From assembly GCF_017832975.1 (NCBI RefSeq), contig NZ_JAFIBI010000001.1:1860001-1924000 (forward strand): a stretch of 64,000 nucleotides of DNA. Reading direction: 5' to 3'. The first letter of the stretch is position 1, and every line of letters starts with the position of its first letter. The notes under the pieces were generated by a model, which made no database searches, was not told the origin of the DNA, and saw nothing but the letters and a program-made list of their open reading frames with translations. Positions 16,381 through 25,324 of this stretch are shown here, one piece after another. The DNA comes from Arthrobacter sp. PvP023. Its GTDB lineage: Bacteria; Actinomycetota; Actinomycetes; Actinomycetales; Micrococcaceae. A program made the translations under genes and the position numbers.

Positions 16381-17010
16381 ATGTCAGCATCAGTTGTGGC
16401 ACCTGTCCCGGCAATTGAAGATTCAGTGGCCCAGTCAGAAGCGGAGTGGGTCAGGCCAACCTGGGAGGAAGTGGTAACCAACCACTCCGCCAAGGTCTAC
16501 CGCCTTGCCTACCGTTTGACCGGCAACAAGTATGACGCCGAGGACCTCACCCAGGAGGTGTTCGTCCGCGTCTTCAGGTCGCTGGAGAACTTCAAACCCG
16601 GCACGCTCGACGGCTGGCTGCACCGGATCACCACCAACCTCTTCCTGGACCAGGCGCGGCGCAAGAGCCGCATCCGCTTCGATGCCCTTGCCGAAGACGC
16701 CGAATCACGGCTGCCCGGCCGTGAACCTGGCCCCGAACAGAGCTTTGAATTCAACAACCTGGACCTCGATGTCCAAGCCGCCCTGGAGGAACTGCCGCCG
16801 GACTTCCGCGCCGCCGTCGTCCTGTGCGACCTCGAAGGCCTGTCCTATGACGAGGTGGCCGAGGCGCTGGGCGTCAAACTCGGAACCGTGCGGTCCCGTA
16901 TCCACCGCGGACGCACCATGCTCCGGGAGAAGCTGGCGCACCGGGATCCCCGCACCAGGCAGTCCCTCAAGCCACGGCTCAAGCTGCCGCGCATCGCCGG
17001 CATCCTCTGA
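16381..17010 (+). CDS. sigE: ECF RNA polymerase sigma factor SigE
   Basis: This 209-residue ECF sigma factor has region 2 at about 38-102 ([42 protein letters not shown]) and region 4 at about 135-190 ([39 protein letters not shown]). It directs RNA polymerase to envelope and heat stress promoters in related actinobacteria. The ATG has a strong GAGGGGAG. The next gene is an anti-sigma candidate 8 bp downstream, and tatB follows, the same context as mycobacterial sigE. Confidence 0.92.
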   Translation: MSASVVAPVPAIEDSVAQSEAEWVRPTWEEVVTNHSAKVYRLAYRLTGNKYDAEDLTQEVFVRVFRSLENFKPGTLDGWLHRITTNLFLDQARRKSRIRFDALAEDAESRLPGREPGPEQSFEFNNLDLDVQAALEELPPDFRAAVVLCDLEGLSYDEVAEALGVKLGTVRSRIHRGRTMLREKLAHRDPRTRQSLKPRLKLPRIAGIL

Positions 17011-17018
17011 TCGGCTCC

Positions 17019-18092
17019 ATGGGTCAGCTGAGAAACCTGCTGCGTGGCCTTGGAGGCAACTGTACGCGCGGACTGCTACCGCGCAGCAAGCGCGGACGCA
17101 GCGCGGAACACATAAAGTCCTGCCCTGAATGCATGTCGCTGCAGTGGCGTGAGCGCCAGTACTTGGAGCGCATGCGGCGTGCCTCGATCCCGGCTGCCAG
17201 CGATGACTTCACGGCCAGGCTCCTGGCCCGGACGCAGCAGCTCGCCACGGCGTCAGGGGCGGCCGAAAACACCGCTGCCCGGCCCCCCGCACCCGGCTAC
17301 GCCGCTGCAGGATCCCTGACGCTGAGGGGCCTCGGCCTCGCAGCAGGCGGAGCCTTTGCCGCAGCCGGTGTGGTCACTGCCGCCGCATATTTCATGGCCG
17401 GTGATCCCGCGCCTGAGGCAGGCGCCGCACCCGCAACGTCGGTCCAGCAGGAGGAAGCCACCTTCGGGCTGCAGTCGTCGGCGGGCTCCGCGTCCCTCGG
17501 GACGGCCGGCATGCTGACAAGTGCCGATCTTGAACAACTCCGTACGCAGGGATGGTCTTGCCCGGAGCTTCGGGAGATGGGTTTCCACCTGCTCTGGGCG
17601 CGGCGCGAAGCTGTGGCGGGGCAGGGAATCCTGGAAATGAGGCTCACCGACGGGAAGCATTTTGCCACCGTCTTGGAACAGCATCCGCAGCCGGGCCCGG
17701 CAGGTGCTGCACCATCCACCGTCCCGGTGACATCGCCGACGAATATTCTGACCGGCCGTCCTGCAGCGGACGACGGGTTCGTGCCCGCGCCCCAAGGCGC
17801 TGCCGGCAGTCCGGCGGGCGGTGCCGGGTCGCTCTGGATCAACGCAGCAGCCCCGTGGCGTGCCATTTACCAGGCGCCCGGTGTGACGTTTACCTACATT
17901 TCGGACCTGCCCGCAGACACGGCCGACGACGGCGTGACGGAGTTGGTTCGCTCAGGTTCGGTCACGCCGGTACACGGCATCAAGGACGTTGCGGGGTCCG
18001 CAGCGGCCGCCAGCACCGCGGCCGCCCCGGAAGACCTGACCGCAAGGCTGCAGCGCGGGCTGGGGCGCATTGTGGAGCTTTTCACGCCATGA
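17019..18092 (+). CDS. rseA: zinc-type anti-sigma factor with large extracytoplasmic domain (RseA-like)
   Basis: This 357-residue protein has the HXXXCXXC zinc anti-sigma motif as H31, C35, C38 (EHIKSCPECM). One transmembrane segment at about 103-128 follows (GLGLAAGGAFAAAGVVTAAAYF), then about 225 outer residues rich in Ala/Pro/Gly. Most mycobacterial RseA proteins are much shorter, so the outer domain is a Micrococcaceae-style extension, perhaps the stress sensor. Binding to SigE and release on stress is inferred from gene order. The ribosome binding site is weak. Confidence 0.8.
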   Translation: MGQLRNLLRGLGGNCTRGLLPRSKRGRSAEHIKSCPECMSLQWRERQYLERMRRASIPAASDDFTARLLARTQQLATASGAAENTAARPPAPGYAAAGSLTLRGLGLAAGGAFAAAGVVTAAAYFMAGDPAPEAGAAPATSVQQEEATFGLQSSAGSASLGTAGMLTSADLEQLRTQGWSCPELREMGFHLLWARREAVAGQGILEMRLTDGKHFATVLEQHPQPGPAGAAPSTVPVTSPTNILTGRPAADDGFVPAPQGAAGSPAGGAGSLWINAAAPWRAIYQAPGVTFTYISDLPADTADDGVTELVRSGSVTPVHGIKDVAGSAAAASTAAAPEDLTARLQRGLGRIVELFTP

Positions 18093-18160
18093 GGCGGCTG
18101 CCCGCCGGGACGGCCGTTGTGCGGCCCGCGTCAGAATCGTCACCAGTGTCCCGGAGAGGG

Positions 18161-18173
18161 TAATCTTCCTAGG
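18161..18173 (+). promoter_or_regulatory. -10 box of tatB, leaderless
   Basis: TAATCT is followed by TCCTAGG and the GTG start of tatB. This would give tatB its own transcript independent of sigE-rseA. Confidence 0.5.
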
Positions 18174-18575
18174 GTGTTTGGAATCAACGGTCCGGAGTTT
18201 CTACTTCTGCTGATCATCGGCGTCCTGGTGATCGGCCCCAGCCGGTTGCCCGAATACACCCAGAAATTGGCGAACCTGGTCAAGGAAGTCCGCCGGATGG
18301 CGTCGGGCGCCCGGGAACAGATCAAGGACGAAGTCGGCATCGACATCGACGAGGTCGACTGGAAGAAATACGACCCGCGCCAATACGATCCCCGCCGGAT
18401 CATCAAGGAAGCCCTGCTCGACGACGACACAAAGCCCGTCAGCGCCGGTGCACCGGCAGCGGTTGCGGCCGTTGCCTCGGCCTCTGCCGCGTCCTATGCG
18501 GAAGAGCGCCCGGCACGCGTCATTGAACGGCTGGCCGACGGCGAGCGTGCACCGTTCGATTCCGAGGCCACCTAG
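18174..18575 (+). CDS. tatB: Sec-independent translocase protein TatB
   Basis: The 133-residue protein has an N-terminal transmembrane helix (FLLLLIIGVLVIGP, residues 7-20), the hinge SRLPEY, and an amphipathic helix (TQKLANLVKEVRRMASGAREQIKDE), the TatA/B plan. The extended charged C-terminal tail and place after sigE-rseA fit TatB rather than TatA. It forms the twin-arginine substrate receptor with TatC, which is not in this window. GTG is the likely start; upstream in-frame codons have no support. No htrA gene intervenes, unlike in mycobacteria. Confidence 0.87.
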   Translation: MFGINGPEFLLLLIIGVLVIGPSRLPEYTQKLANLVKEVRRMASGAREQIKDEVGIDIDEVDWKKYDPRQYDPRRIIKEALLDDDTKPVSAGAPAAVAAVASASAASYAEERPARVIERLADGERAPFDSEAT

Positions 18576-18654
18576 GCCGGAAGTCCGGCAGCCTCCATCG
18601 CGGGGCCGGGATTTTGACGGCCGCAATCGCCGAGGCGGATATCGCCAGGCTTAC

Positions 18655-19782
18655 TCAGCGGGGCTGCAGGCCCAGCTTCATTCCCGTAAGCCCACGTGGC
18701 CTCGCTGCGAGCTTCCCCGCAATTCCCGTCAGTGCCTGGCCCGCAGGCGTCTCGGGCCGGCCGAGCACGATGGGCCGGCCGGCGTCACCGCCCTCGCGCA
18801 GCAGGATGTCCAGCGGTATCTGGCCCAGGAGCGGCACGTCCGCACCGACCGTGGCGGACAGCCGTTCGGCGAGCACAGCGCCGCCGCCGCTGCCGAACAG
18901 TTCCATCCTCCCGCCGTCGGGCATTTCAAGGAACGACATGTTCTCCACAATCCCGGCCACCGACTGGCCTGTCTGCGTAGCGATGGCGCCGGCCCGCTCG
19001 GCGACGTCTGCGGCGGCGGTCTGCGGCGTGGTCACCACCAGGATCTCGGCCTTCGGAAGCAGCTGCGGCACGGAGATGGCGATGTCCCCGGTTCCCGGGG
19101 GCAGGTCAAGGAAGAGGGCGTCCAGGTCGCCGAAGTAGACGTCGGTGAGGAACTGCTCAAGGGCCCGGTGCAACATGGGCCCGCGCCACGCGACCGGCTG
19201 GTTGCCCTTGACGAACATGCCGATGGAAATGACTTTGACTCCGTAGGCCACCGGCGGCAGGATCATGTCGTCGACCCGGGTGGGAGCCTGGTCGATGCCC
19301 ATCAGCGCAGGGACAGAGAACCCGTACACGTCGGCGTCGATGATGCCGACGCGCAGGCCTTGGGCTGCCATGGCGCAGGCGAGGTTGACCGTCACGGAGG
19401 ACTTGCCCACTCCGCCCTTGCCGCTGGCCACGGCGAAGACCTTCGTGAGGGATCCGGGCTGGTTGAACGGAATGCCGCGCTGGCCGCCGGGGCCGCGGAG
19501 CTGCTCTTTCAACGCGTCCCGCTGCTCCTGCGTCATGACTTTGAGCTCGACGTCGACGTGGGTCACTCCGGGGACCGCGGACAGCGCGGCGGTTGAGTCC
19601 GCGGTGATGGTGCCGCGCAGGGGACAGCCCGCAATGGTGAGCAGCACAACGAGTCGGACGCGTCCGCCCTTGTCAATGGTCACCGACTCCACCATGCCGA
19701 GTTCGGTGATGGGGCGGCGCAGTTCGGGATCGATGACAGTGGCCAGTGCAGCGTCCACTGCCTGGGCCAGGGGGGTGATCAT
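18655..19782 (-). CDS. mrp: Mrp/NBP35-type Fe-S cluster carrier ATPase
   Basis: The 375-residue protein has an N-terminal DUF59/MIP18-like domain (VDAALATVIDPELRRPITELGMV, residues 8-30) and a ParA-like P-loop ATPase (VASGKGGVGKSS with K127, then DADVYGFSVPALMG). It is expected to bind and deliver iron-sulfur clusters. The CXXC that bridges a cluster in some ApbC proteins is not evident near the C-terminus, so the mode of cluster binding is uncertain. It lies 11 bp after the DUF1003 gene, as third gene of an MgtE_N/CBS-DUF1003-mrp operon. Confidence 0.88.
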   Translation of the reverse strand: MITPLAQAVDAALATVIDPELRRPITELGMVESVTIDKGGRVRLVVLLTIAGCPLRGTITADSTAALSAVPGVTHVDVELKVMTQEQRDALKEQLRGPGGQRGIPFNQPGSLTKVFAVASGKGGVGKSSVTVNLACAMAAQGLRVGIIDADVYGFSVPALMGIDQAPTRVDDMILPPVAYGVKVISIGMFVKGNQPVAWRGPMLHRALEQFLTDVYFGDLDALFLDLPPGTGDIAISVPQLLPKAEILVVTTPQTAAADVAERAGAIATQTGQSVAGIVENMSFLEMPDGGRMELFGSGGGAVLAERLSATVGADVPLLGQIPLDILLREGGDAGRPIVLGRPETPAGQALTGIAGKLAARPRGLTGMKLGLQPR

Positions 19783-19793
19783 ACGGTCAGTAC

Positions 19794-20504
19794 TCAGCTT
19801 TCGGGGGTGTTGAGGTGCGCAGGGTAGCCGGTATGTTCGGGCTTCACCCTGGGGATCTGCTGGGTCCGCGGGTTGCGCTGCTTGTCCCGCCGTTCCTTCA
19901 ACTTCTCCTTGACCTTGTCCTTGGGGGACTCGTGGCTTCCCGTGCCGGACGGATCATGGGTGCGGAGTTCTTCCTGCGCCTCCAGCATGTCCTCGAGGAG
20001 GCTGCGGAGTTCGGCACGGACGTAGTCACGGGTGGCAACTTCACGCAGTGCGATGCGCAGCGACGCAAGCTCCCTGGTGAGGTATTCGGTGTCCGAGAGA
20101 TTGCGTTCGGCGCGCTGGCGGTCCTGCTGCAGCGACACGCGGTCACGGTCGTCCTGGCGGTTTTGGGCGAGCAGCAGCAGCGGGGCCGCATAGGACGCCT
20201 GCAGGGAGAGCATCAGCGTCAGCAACGTGAAGCCGAGCTCGCGTGAATCGAACTGCCATTCCAGCGGGGCCCACGTATTCCAGACCAGCCAGAAGATGCA
20301 GAACACCGTCATGTAGACCAGGAACTGCGGCGTTCCCATGAAGCGGGCAAAGCCTTCGGTCGTCTGGCCGAAGGCGTCCGGGTTCGGTGAGAACTTCGGC
20401 AGGATCCGCTGGCGCCCGCTCAGGGGAGTGTCGAGGCTGCCTTTGCCGCCGCCTTTACCGCCCGGCCGGGCAGTGGAGGTTCTGGGTGTGCTGTTATCAG
20501 CCAA
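19794..20504 (-). CDS. DUF1003 membrane protein
   Basis: The 236-residue protein has two adjacent hydrophobic segments (YMTVFCIFWLVWNTW and LGFTLLTLMLSLQASYAAPLLLLAQN), the hallmark of DUF1003, then a long charged coiled-coil-like tail. The TTG at 20504 is preferred because GGAGG lies 5 bases upstream; the longer reading from TTG 20516 lacks this. The start overlaps the end of the MgtE_N/CBS gene. A divalent-cation role is often suggested from this pairing but unproven. Confidence 0.82.
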   Translation of the reverse strand: MADNSTPRTSTARPGGKGGGKGSLDTPLSGRQRILPKFSPNPDAFGQTTEGFARFMGTPQFLVYMTVFCIFWLVWNTWAPLEWQFDSRELGFTLLTLMLSLQASYAAPLLLLAQNRQDDRDRVSLQQDRQRAERNLSDTEYLTRELASLRIALREVATRDYVRAELRSLLEDMLEAQEELRTHDPSGTGSHESPKDKVKEKLKERRDKQRNPRTQQIPRVKPEHTGYPAHLNTPES

Positions 20505-21780
20505 CGCGGCCTCCAAGTTTCCTTATCGGGGCGTCGTCCTCGTGGGCGCGCCAGTCATCCGGGAGCAGGTGATCCAACACGTCATCAACAGTCACCGCCC
20601 CCACAAGCCGACCGTCGCTGTTGACCACGGGGAGCGAGTTGAGGTTGTAGGTGGCCAGGGTGCGGGCCACCTCGCTGATGTGCGCCTGGTCCGAGACCGG
20701 TTCCAGGGTTTTGTCCACGAGGTTTCCGAGGGGTTCCGGCGGAGGGAAGCGCAGCAGCTGCTGGATGTGGACGACGCCGAGGAAACGGCCGGTCGGCGTC
20801 TCCAGCGGAGGCCTGGCAATGAAGATCGACGAGGCCAGGGCGGGGGAGAGTTCCTCGCGGCGGACGTGGGCGAGGGCCTCGGCGACGGTGGCCTCGGGCG
20901 GGAGGATGACCGGGACCGGGGTCATCAGTCCGCCGGCGGTGTCCTCGTCGTACTCCAACAGGCGGCGGACGTCTTCGGCGCCCTCGGGTTCCATGAGCTG
21001 AAGCAGTTCCTCCGCCTGGGCGCTGGGGAGTTCGGCGAGGAGGTCGGCGGCGTCGTCGGGGTCCATCTCTTCAAGGACGTCGGCGGCGCGGTTGACGTCG
21101 AGGGCGGAGAGGATTTCCACCTGGTCACCTTCGGGCATCTCCTGCAGGACATCGGCGAGGCGCTCGTCCTGGAGTTCGCTGGCGACCTCGAAACGGCGCT
21201 TATCGCTCATTTCCTGGAGGGCCTCGGCGAAGTCGGCAGGCTTCAGGTCCTCGTGGGTGGCGACGAACTGGGTTGCGGCCTGCGGCTCCGTCTTGGCGCC
21301 CTGCTGCGCGTCGGCCCAGTCGATGATCATGGTCTCATTGCGGCGCAGCCGGCTCAGCGGCGAGAGGGAGTGTCCACGGCGGACGAAGAGCTTGCTGACA
21401 AACCAGTCGCCGGAACGGTGCTTGTCCATCGCGATGTCCTCGATGGTGGCATCGCCGCTGCCATCGGCGAGGGTCACGCGGCGGTCGAACATCTCAGCCA
21501 CCACGAGGGTTTCCGCGCCGCGCTGTTCGAAGCGGCGCAGATTGACCAGGCCCGTGCAAATGATCTGGGTCTGGTCAATCGAGGTGATTCGGGTCATCGG
21601 TACGAAGACGCGCTTCTTACCGGGTACTTCCACCACGATGCCCACAACGTGCGGGGCGCCCCGGGTGCCGCGGGAGAGCACGACGACGTCGCGCAACCTG
21701 CCGAGACGGTCGCCCAGGGGGTCGAAGACATCCAGTCCGAGGAGGCGCGCAACAAACACCCGCGAAATATTTGTGCTCAC
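20497..21780 (-). CDS. soluble MgtE_N/CBS-domain protein with PRC-like N-terminus
   Basis: The 427-residue protein contains a PRC-barrel-like start (RLLGLDVFDPLGDRLGRLRDVVV), an MgtE N-terminal superhelical domain (about 160-265; LQEMSDKRRFEVASELQDE repeats) and a CBS pair (about 270-410; LPVVNSDGRLVGAVTVDDVL). It lacks the MgtE membrane channel, so it resembles the detached cytosolic sensor of an Mg2+ channel and may sense Mg2+ or adenine nucleotides. Of two GTG codons, the second (21780) stands 6 bases after TAGCCT. Confidence 0.82.
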   Translation of the reverse strand: MSTNISRVFVARLLGLDVFDPLGDRLGRLRDVVVLSRGTRGAPHVVGIVVEVPGKKRVFVPMTRITSIDQTQIICTGLVNLRRFEQRGAETLVVAEMFDRRVTLADGSGDATIEDIAMDKHRSGDWFVSKLFVRRGHSLSPLSRLRRNETMIIDWADAQQGAKTEPQAATQFVATHEDLKPADFAEALQEMSDKRRFEVASELQDERLADVLQEMPEGDQVEILSALDVNRAADVLEEMDPDDAADLLAELPSAQAEELLQLMEPEGAEDVRRLLEYDEDTAGGLMTPVPVILPPEATVAEALAHVRREELSPALASSIFIARPPLETPTGRFLGVVHIQQLLRFPPPEPLGNLVDKTLEPVSDQAHISEVARTLATYNLNSLPVVNSDGRLVGAVTVDDVLDHLLPDDWRAHEDDAPIRKLGGRVG

Positions 21781-21792
21781 CACTACAGGCTA
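21781..21792 (-). promoter_or_regulatory. -10 box of the MgtE_N/CBS operon, leaderless
   Basis: TAGCCT on the minus strand is followed by GTAGTG and GTG, favouring the second GTG as start codon. Confidence 0.5.
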
Positions 21793-21856
21793 CCGAGTCT
21801 GCTCTCTTTTAGCTGAATTTCAGCCTGCACACAGCCGGATGGGCAAGAATGGATGT

Positions 21857-22720
21857 ATGTCAAACATTTTTGGTGCCCCCAAGGCCGGTGTCCCGAACGG
21901 GCCGGACGAGTTCCGCACGGTTCCGGCCGGGGACACCGTCGGTTCGTATTCCTCCTACCTGGACGCCCAAAAGGCGGTGGACTACCTCGCAGACCAGCAG
22001 TTCCCCGTCCAACTGGTGTCCATCGTGGGCAACGACCTGAAGATGGTGGAGCGCGTCACCGGCCGGCTGAGCTACCCCCGGGTCGCCTTGTCGGGCGCAC
22101 TCAGCGGAATGTGGTTTGGCCTGTTCGTGGGCGTCATGCTGTCCTTCTTCTCGCCTACCGGCGGATACTTCTCGATTGTGACCTCGGTGCTCATGGGCGC
22201 GGCGTTCTTTATGCTCTTTGGCATCGTCACCTACGCAATGCAGCGCGGGAAGCGCGACTTCACCTCAACCAGCCAGGTGGTGGCCACCAACTACGACGTC
22301 GTGGTTGCCTTTGAGGCTTCCCATGAGGCACGGCGCATGCTGCAGCAGCTGCCCATGACCACGTCGGATGCGTCCGCCGGAACCGCAGCGTACGGCCAGA
22401 CCCAGCCGTTCCAGCCGGGGCACCAGCACGGCCCGCAGCAGGGATCCGGACCCCAGCGTCCTGCAGGATGGAACGATCCTTACGGCCAGAGGACGCCTGA
22501 GGCAGGGAACCAGCCCTCCTACGGCGCGCATGCAGCGGCCGCGCCCGGCAACGGACCGCAGGCCGCTTCCGAGGAACAGCATCAGGCCGCGCCGAAACCC
22601 GCAGTGCGCTACCCCGATCTCCCGGACGGCCGGCCGCAGTACGGTGTCCGCGTGACCGACACCCACAAACAGGAGGACGGACCCAGGCAGGAGCCCGCTG
22701 AGGGCGGAAACCAGCAGTAG
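21857..22720 (+). CDS. general stress protein (YflT-like) with two membrane segments
   Basis: The 287-residue protein has the N-terminal stress-protein domain GSYSSYLDAQKAVDYLADQQFPVQ, two transmembrane segments (ALSGMWFGLFVGVMLSFFSP and VTSVLMGAAFFMLFGIVTYAM), and a Gln/Pro/Gly-rich disordered tail from about residue 170. Homologues are general stress genes; the molecular function is unknown. AAGAAT lies 6 bases before the ATG, a possible leaderless arrangement. Confidence 0.8.
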   Translation: MSNIFGAPKAGVPNGPDEFRTVPAGDTVGSYSSYLDAQKAVDYLADQQFPVQLVSIVGNDLKMVERVTGRLSYPRVALSGALSGMWFGLFVGVMLSFFSPTGGYFSIVTSVLMGAAFFMLFGIVTYAMQRGKRDFTSTSQVVATNYDVVVAFEASHEARRMLQQLPMTTSDASAGTAAYGQTQPFQPGHQHGPQQGSGPQRPAGWNDPYGQRTPEAGNQPSYGAHAAAAPGNGPQAASEEQHQAAPKPAVRYPDLPDGRPQYGVRVTDTHKQEDGPRQEPAEGGNQQ

Positions 22721-22731
22721 TAGTCCCCCTT

Positions 22732-22776
22732 ACACAAAGGCCTCCGTCCGGATGATCCGGACGGAGGCCTTTGTGT
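22732..22776. terminator. convergent terminator between the stress gene and pepP
   Basis: This is a near-continuous 45-base inverted repeat with 22-base arms, ACACAAAGGCCTCCGTCC... pairing with its complement around GAT. T-rich ends flank both sides (TTTGTGTTTAG on plus). It is a very strong bidirectional terminator. Confidence 0.95.
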
Positions 22777-22784
22777 TTAGCGGC

Positions 22785-24377
22785 TTACGGCTGTGTGTGC
22801 TCTGCTTCCTGGTAGATGCCCGCCATCCAGGACTCGACGTCGTCCGCCTTGCGGGGGAGTGCGGCGCTGAGGTTGACCGGACCGTCGGCAGTCATGAGGA
22901 TGTCGTCCTCGATCCGGACGCCAATGCCGCGGTATTCCGCCGGAATCGCGAGGTCTTCGTTCTTGAAGTACAGGCCCGGCTCGATCGTGAACACCATTCC
23001 CGGGGTGAGGACGCCGTCCAGGTAGAGCTCACGCTTGGCCTGGGCGCAGTCGTGCACATCGAGGCCCAGGTGGTGGCTGGTGCCGTGGGGCATCCAGCGG
23101 CGGTGCTGCTGGCCTTCGGGGCTGATGGCTTCCTCGACGGACACGGGCAGCAGTCCCCATTCCGCGAGGCGCTCGGCTAGGACGGTGGTGGCGGCCGTGT
23201 GGATGTCGCGGAACTTGGTGCCGGGCTGCGCGGCGGCGAAGCCCGCGTCCGCCGCGTCCAGGACAGCCTCATAAACCTTGCGCTGGACCTCGGTGAACGT
23301 GCCGCTGGCGGGCAGGGTACGGGTGACGTCGGCCGTGTAGAGGGAATCGGCCTCAACGCCGGCATCCAGCAGCAGCAGCTCGCCGGCGCTGACCGTTCCG
23401 GTGTTGCGGGTCCAGTGCAGCACGGTGGCGTTGTTGCCCGAGGCCGCGATGGTGTCGTAGCCCAGCTCATTGCCCTCTTCCCGGGCACGGGCAAAGAAGG
23501 CACCCTCGACCACGCGCTCGCCGCGCTGGTGCGTCAGGGCCCGGGGGAGGGCCTTGACCACCTCGGTGAACCCTTCCACGGTCGCGGCCACGGCGATCCT
23601 CATCTGCTCGACTTCCCACGCATCCTTGAGCAGGCGGAGCTCGGAGAGGGCCTCGGTGAGCTTCTCATCAAGGGCATCCAGCACGCCCAGGTCCAGGTTG
23701 TCCGGGTCCTTGGCCGTGTTGTAGCGGGCAGTGTCCACCAGGGCGTCGATGTTCTCGTCCACCTTGCGCACCAGCCGGATGGAGATACCGCCAATCTCGG
23801 GGGCGCCCACATTCTTGGTGATTGCCAGTTCGAGCTCGTCGATGTGGGCCGTGGCGAGGCCCAGCCTGCGTTCGAATTCTGCCAGCGTGGGGCGGGCACC
23901 GATCCAGAATTCGCCCGAGCGGGAGTCTGCATAGAACTGTTCGGTGTCGCGGCCGGCGAGGGGGCGGAAGTAAAGAGTGGCTCGGTGGTTCCCGCCGTCG
24001 TCGCCCTTTCCTTCTTCCACCGGTTCGAAGATGAGCACGGCGTCGGGCTCGTGGTCGAGGCCCAGGCCGGTCAGGTGGGCAAAACCGGAGTGCGGGCGGA
24101 AGCGGTAGTCGCAGTCATTGGAGCGGACCTTCAGCGGCCCGGCAGGGACCACCAGTCGTTCGCCCTTGAAAAGGCCGGAAATGGTGCGACGCCGGGCGGC
24201 GGCGTGGTCGGCCACGGCGTCCCGATCGGGGAGCTCTTGTGCCGAGGGCGCCCAGTTGCTGGCCATGAAGGCCTTGAAGGCGTCGGAACTGGGCCGCTGC
24301 GAGCGGTTGTTGACGCGCTCTTCGAGTGGCTGGTTTGCTGTATTTTCACCGTTGTAGGTGTTGTCTGCATCGTTCAC
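22785..24377 (-). CDS. pepP: Xaa-Pro aminopeptidase (aminopeptidase P)
   Basis: This 530-residue M24B metallopeptidase removes N-terminal residues preceding proline. The N-terminal creatinase-like domain covers about 60-230. The catalytic pita-bread domain has metal ligands in LLLDAGVEADSLYTADVTR (two Asp), MPHGTSHHLGLDVHD (His), FTIEPGLYF (Glu) and GVRIEDDIL (Glu). GTG starts 6 bases after a GACTAT box with no Shine-Dalgarno. It diverges from the PHP gene over 85 bp. Confidence 0.92.
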   Translation of the reverse strand: MNDADNTYNGENTANQPLEERVNNRSQRPSSDAFKAFMASNWAPSAQELPDRDAVADHAAARRRTISGLFKGERLVVPAGPLKVRSNDCDYRFRPHSGFAHLTGLGLDHEPDAVLIFEPVEEGKGDDGGNHRATLYFRPLAGRDTEQFYADSRSGEFWIGARPTLAEFERRLGLATAHIDELELAITKNVGAPEIGGISIRLVRKVDENIDALVDTARYNTAKDPDNLDLGVLDALDEKLTEALSELRLLKDAWEVEQMRIAVAATVEGFTEVVKALPRALTHQRGERVVEGAFFARAREEGNELGYDTIAASGNNATVLHWTRNTGTVSAGELLLLDAGVEADSLYTADVTRTLPASGTFTEVQRKVYEAVLDAADAGFAAAQPGTKFRDIHTAATTVLAERLAEWGLLPVSVEEAISPEGQQHRRWMPHGTSHHLGLDVHDCAQAKRELYLDGVLTPGMVFTIEPGLYFKNEDLAIPAEYRGIGVRIEDDILMTADGPVNLSAALPRKADDVESWMAGIYQEAEHTQP

Positions 24378-24450
24378 CGTCCCATAGTCTCACCAGCTGC
24401 GTGGCCGGGGCCACCGAACACCGCACGGGCCGTCCGCACCGGCCATCTAC

Positions 24451-24462
24451 TAGGCTGGGCAG
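24451..24462 (+). promoter_or_regulatory. -10 box of the PHP gene, leaderless
   Basis: TAGGCT is followed by GGGCAG and the GTG start. Confidence 0.55.
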
Positions 24463-25311
24463 GTGAGGATTGATCTGCATGCCCACTCGAATGTTTCCGA
24501 CGGCACGGAGGCGCCCGCAGCGGTGATGGCGGCCGCCGCAGCCGCGGGCCTGGACGTGGTGGCCCTGACCGACCACGATTCCACCGACGGCTGGGCGGAA
24601 GCGTCGGCGGCGGCCCGGACTGAGGGCATTGTCCTGGTACCCGGCATGGAGATTTCCTGCCGGACGGAGGAGGGCATCAGCGTCCACCTGCTCAGTTACC
24701 TGCACGATCCATCGCACCCCGGCCTGTTGGAGGAAATCACCAAGGCCAAGGACGCCCGCCTCATCCGGGCCGAACGCATGGTCACCCTCCTGGCCGAGGA
24801 CTACCCGCTGACCTGGGACGACGTCATCCACCATGTGGCACCCGGCGCGACGCTGGGGCGGCCGCACATTGCCGATGCCCTGGTGGCGGCCGGGGTGGTC
24901 GCGGACCGGACCGAAGCCTTTGCCTCGATCCTGACGTCTCAGTCCCGGTACTTTGTCCAGCATTACGCCCCGGATCCGGCCGTTGCCGTGGCCCTGGTCA
25001 GGGAGGCGGGAGGCGTGCCCGTGTTCGCCCACCCGGTGGCGTCGGCGCGTGGCCGGGTGGTGGGCAGGCGTACTTACCTGGAGATGATCGACGCCGGCCT
25101 GGCCGGCCTGGAGATCGACCACCGCGACAACCCGGAGAAGGGCCGCGCCTACCTGCGTGCACTCGCCGAGGAACACGGCCTGCTGGTCACAGGCTCCTCC
25201 GACTACCACGGCACCGGCAAACCGAACCTGCTGGGCGAGAACCTCACGGCACCCGAGGTCTTGACGAGGATTGAAGAGCAGGCCAGCGGAACCGCCGTCG
25301 TGCGTCCTTGA
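24463..25311 (+). CDS. PHP-domain metal-dependent phosphoesterase
   Basis: The 282-residue protein has the PHP signature motifs: DLHAHSNVSDG at the very N-terminus, ALTDHDSTDGW, PGMEISC, GRPHIADALV, FAHPV and GSSDYHG. Related proteins hydrolyse 3',5'-nucleoside bisphosphates or trim short RNAs. The true substrate is not determinable here. GTG is the start, at the leaderless distance from TAGGCT. The C-terminus ends 13 bp from the convergent DNA methyltransferase gene. Confidence 0.85.
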   Translation: MRIDLHAHSNVSDGTEAPAAVMAAAAAAGLDVVALTDHDSTDGWAEASAAARTEGIVLVPGMEISCRTEEGISVHLLSYLHDPSHPGLLEEITKAKDARLIRAERMVTLLAEDYPLTWDDVIHHVAPGATLGRPHIADALVAAGVVADRTEAFASILTSQSRYFVQHYAPDPAVAVALVREAGGVPVFAHPVASARGRVVGRRTYLEMIDAGLAGLEIDHRDNPEKGRAYLRALAEEHGLLVTGSSDYHGTGKPNLLGENLTAPEVLTRIEEQASGTAVVRP

Positions 25312-25324
25312 CCTCTTCCGTCCT

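Noticed and set aside
20338-21816. A 492-codon open frame antisense to the DUF1003 and MgtE_N/CBS genes
   Set aside because: It is the complement of strongly conserved coding sequence and shows no ribosome site or motif.
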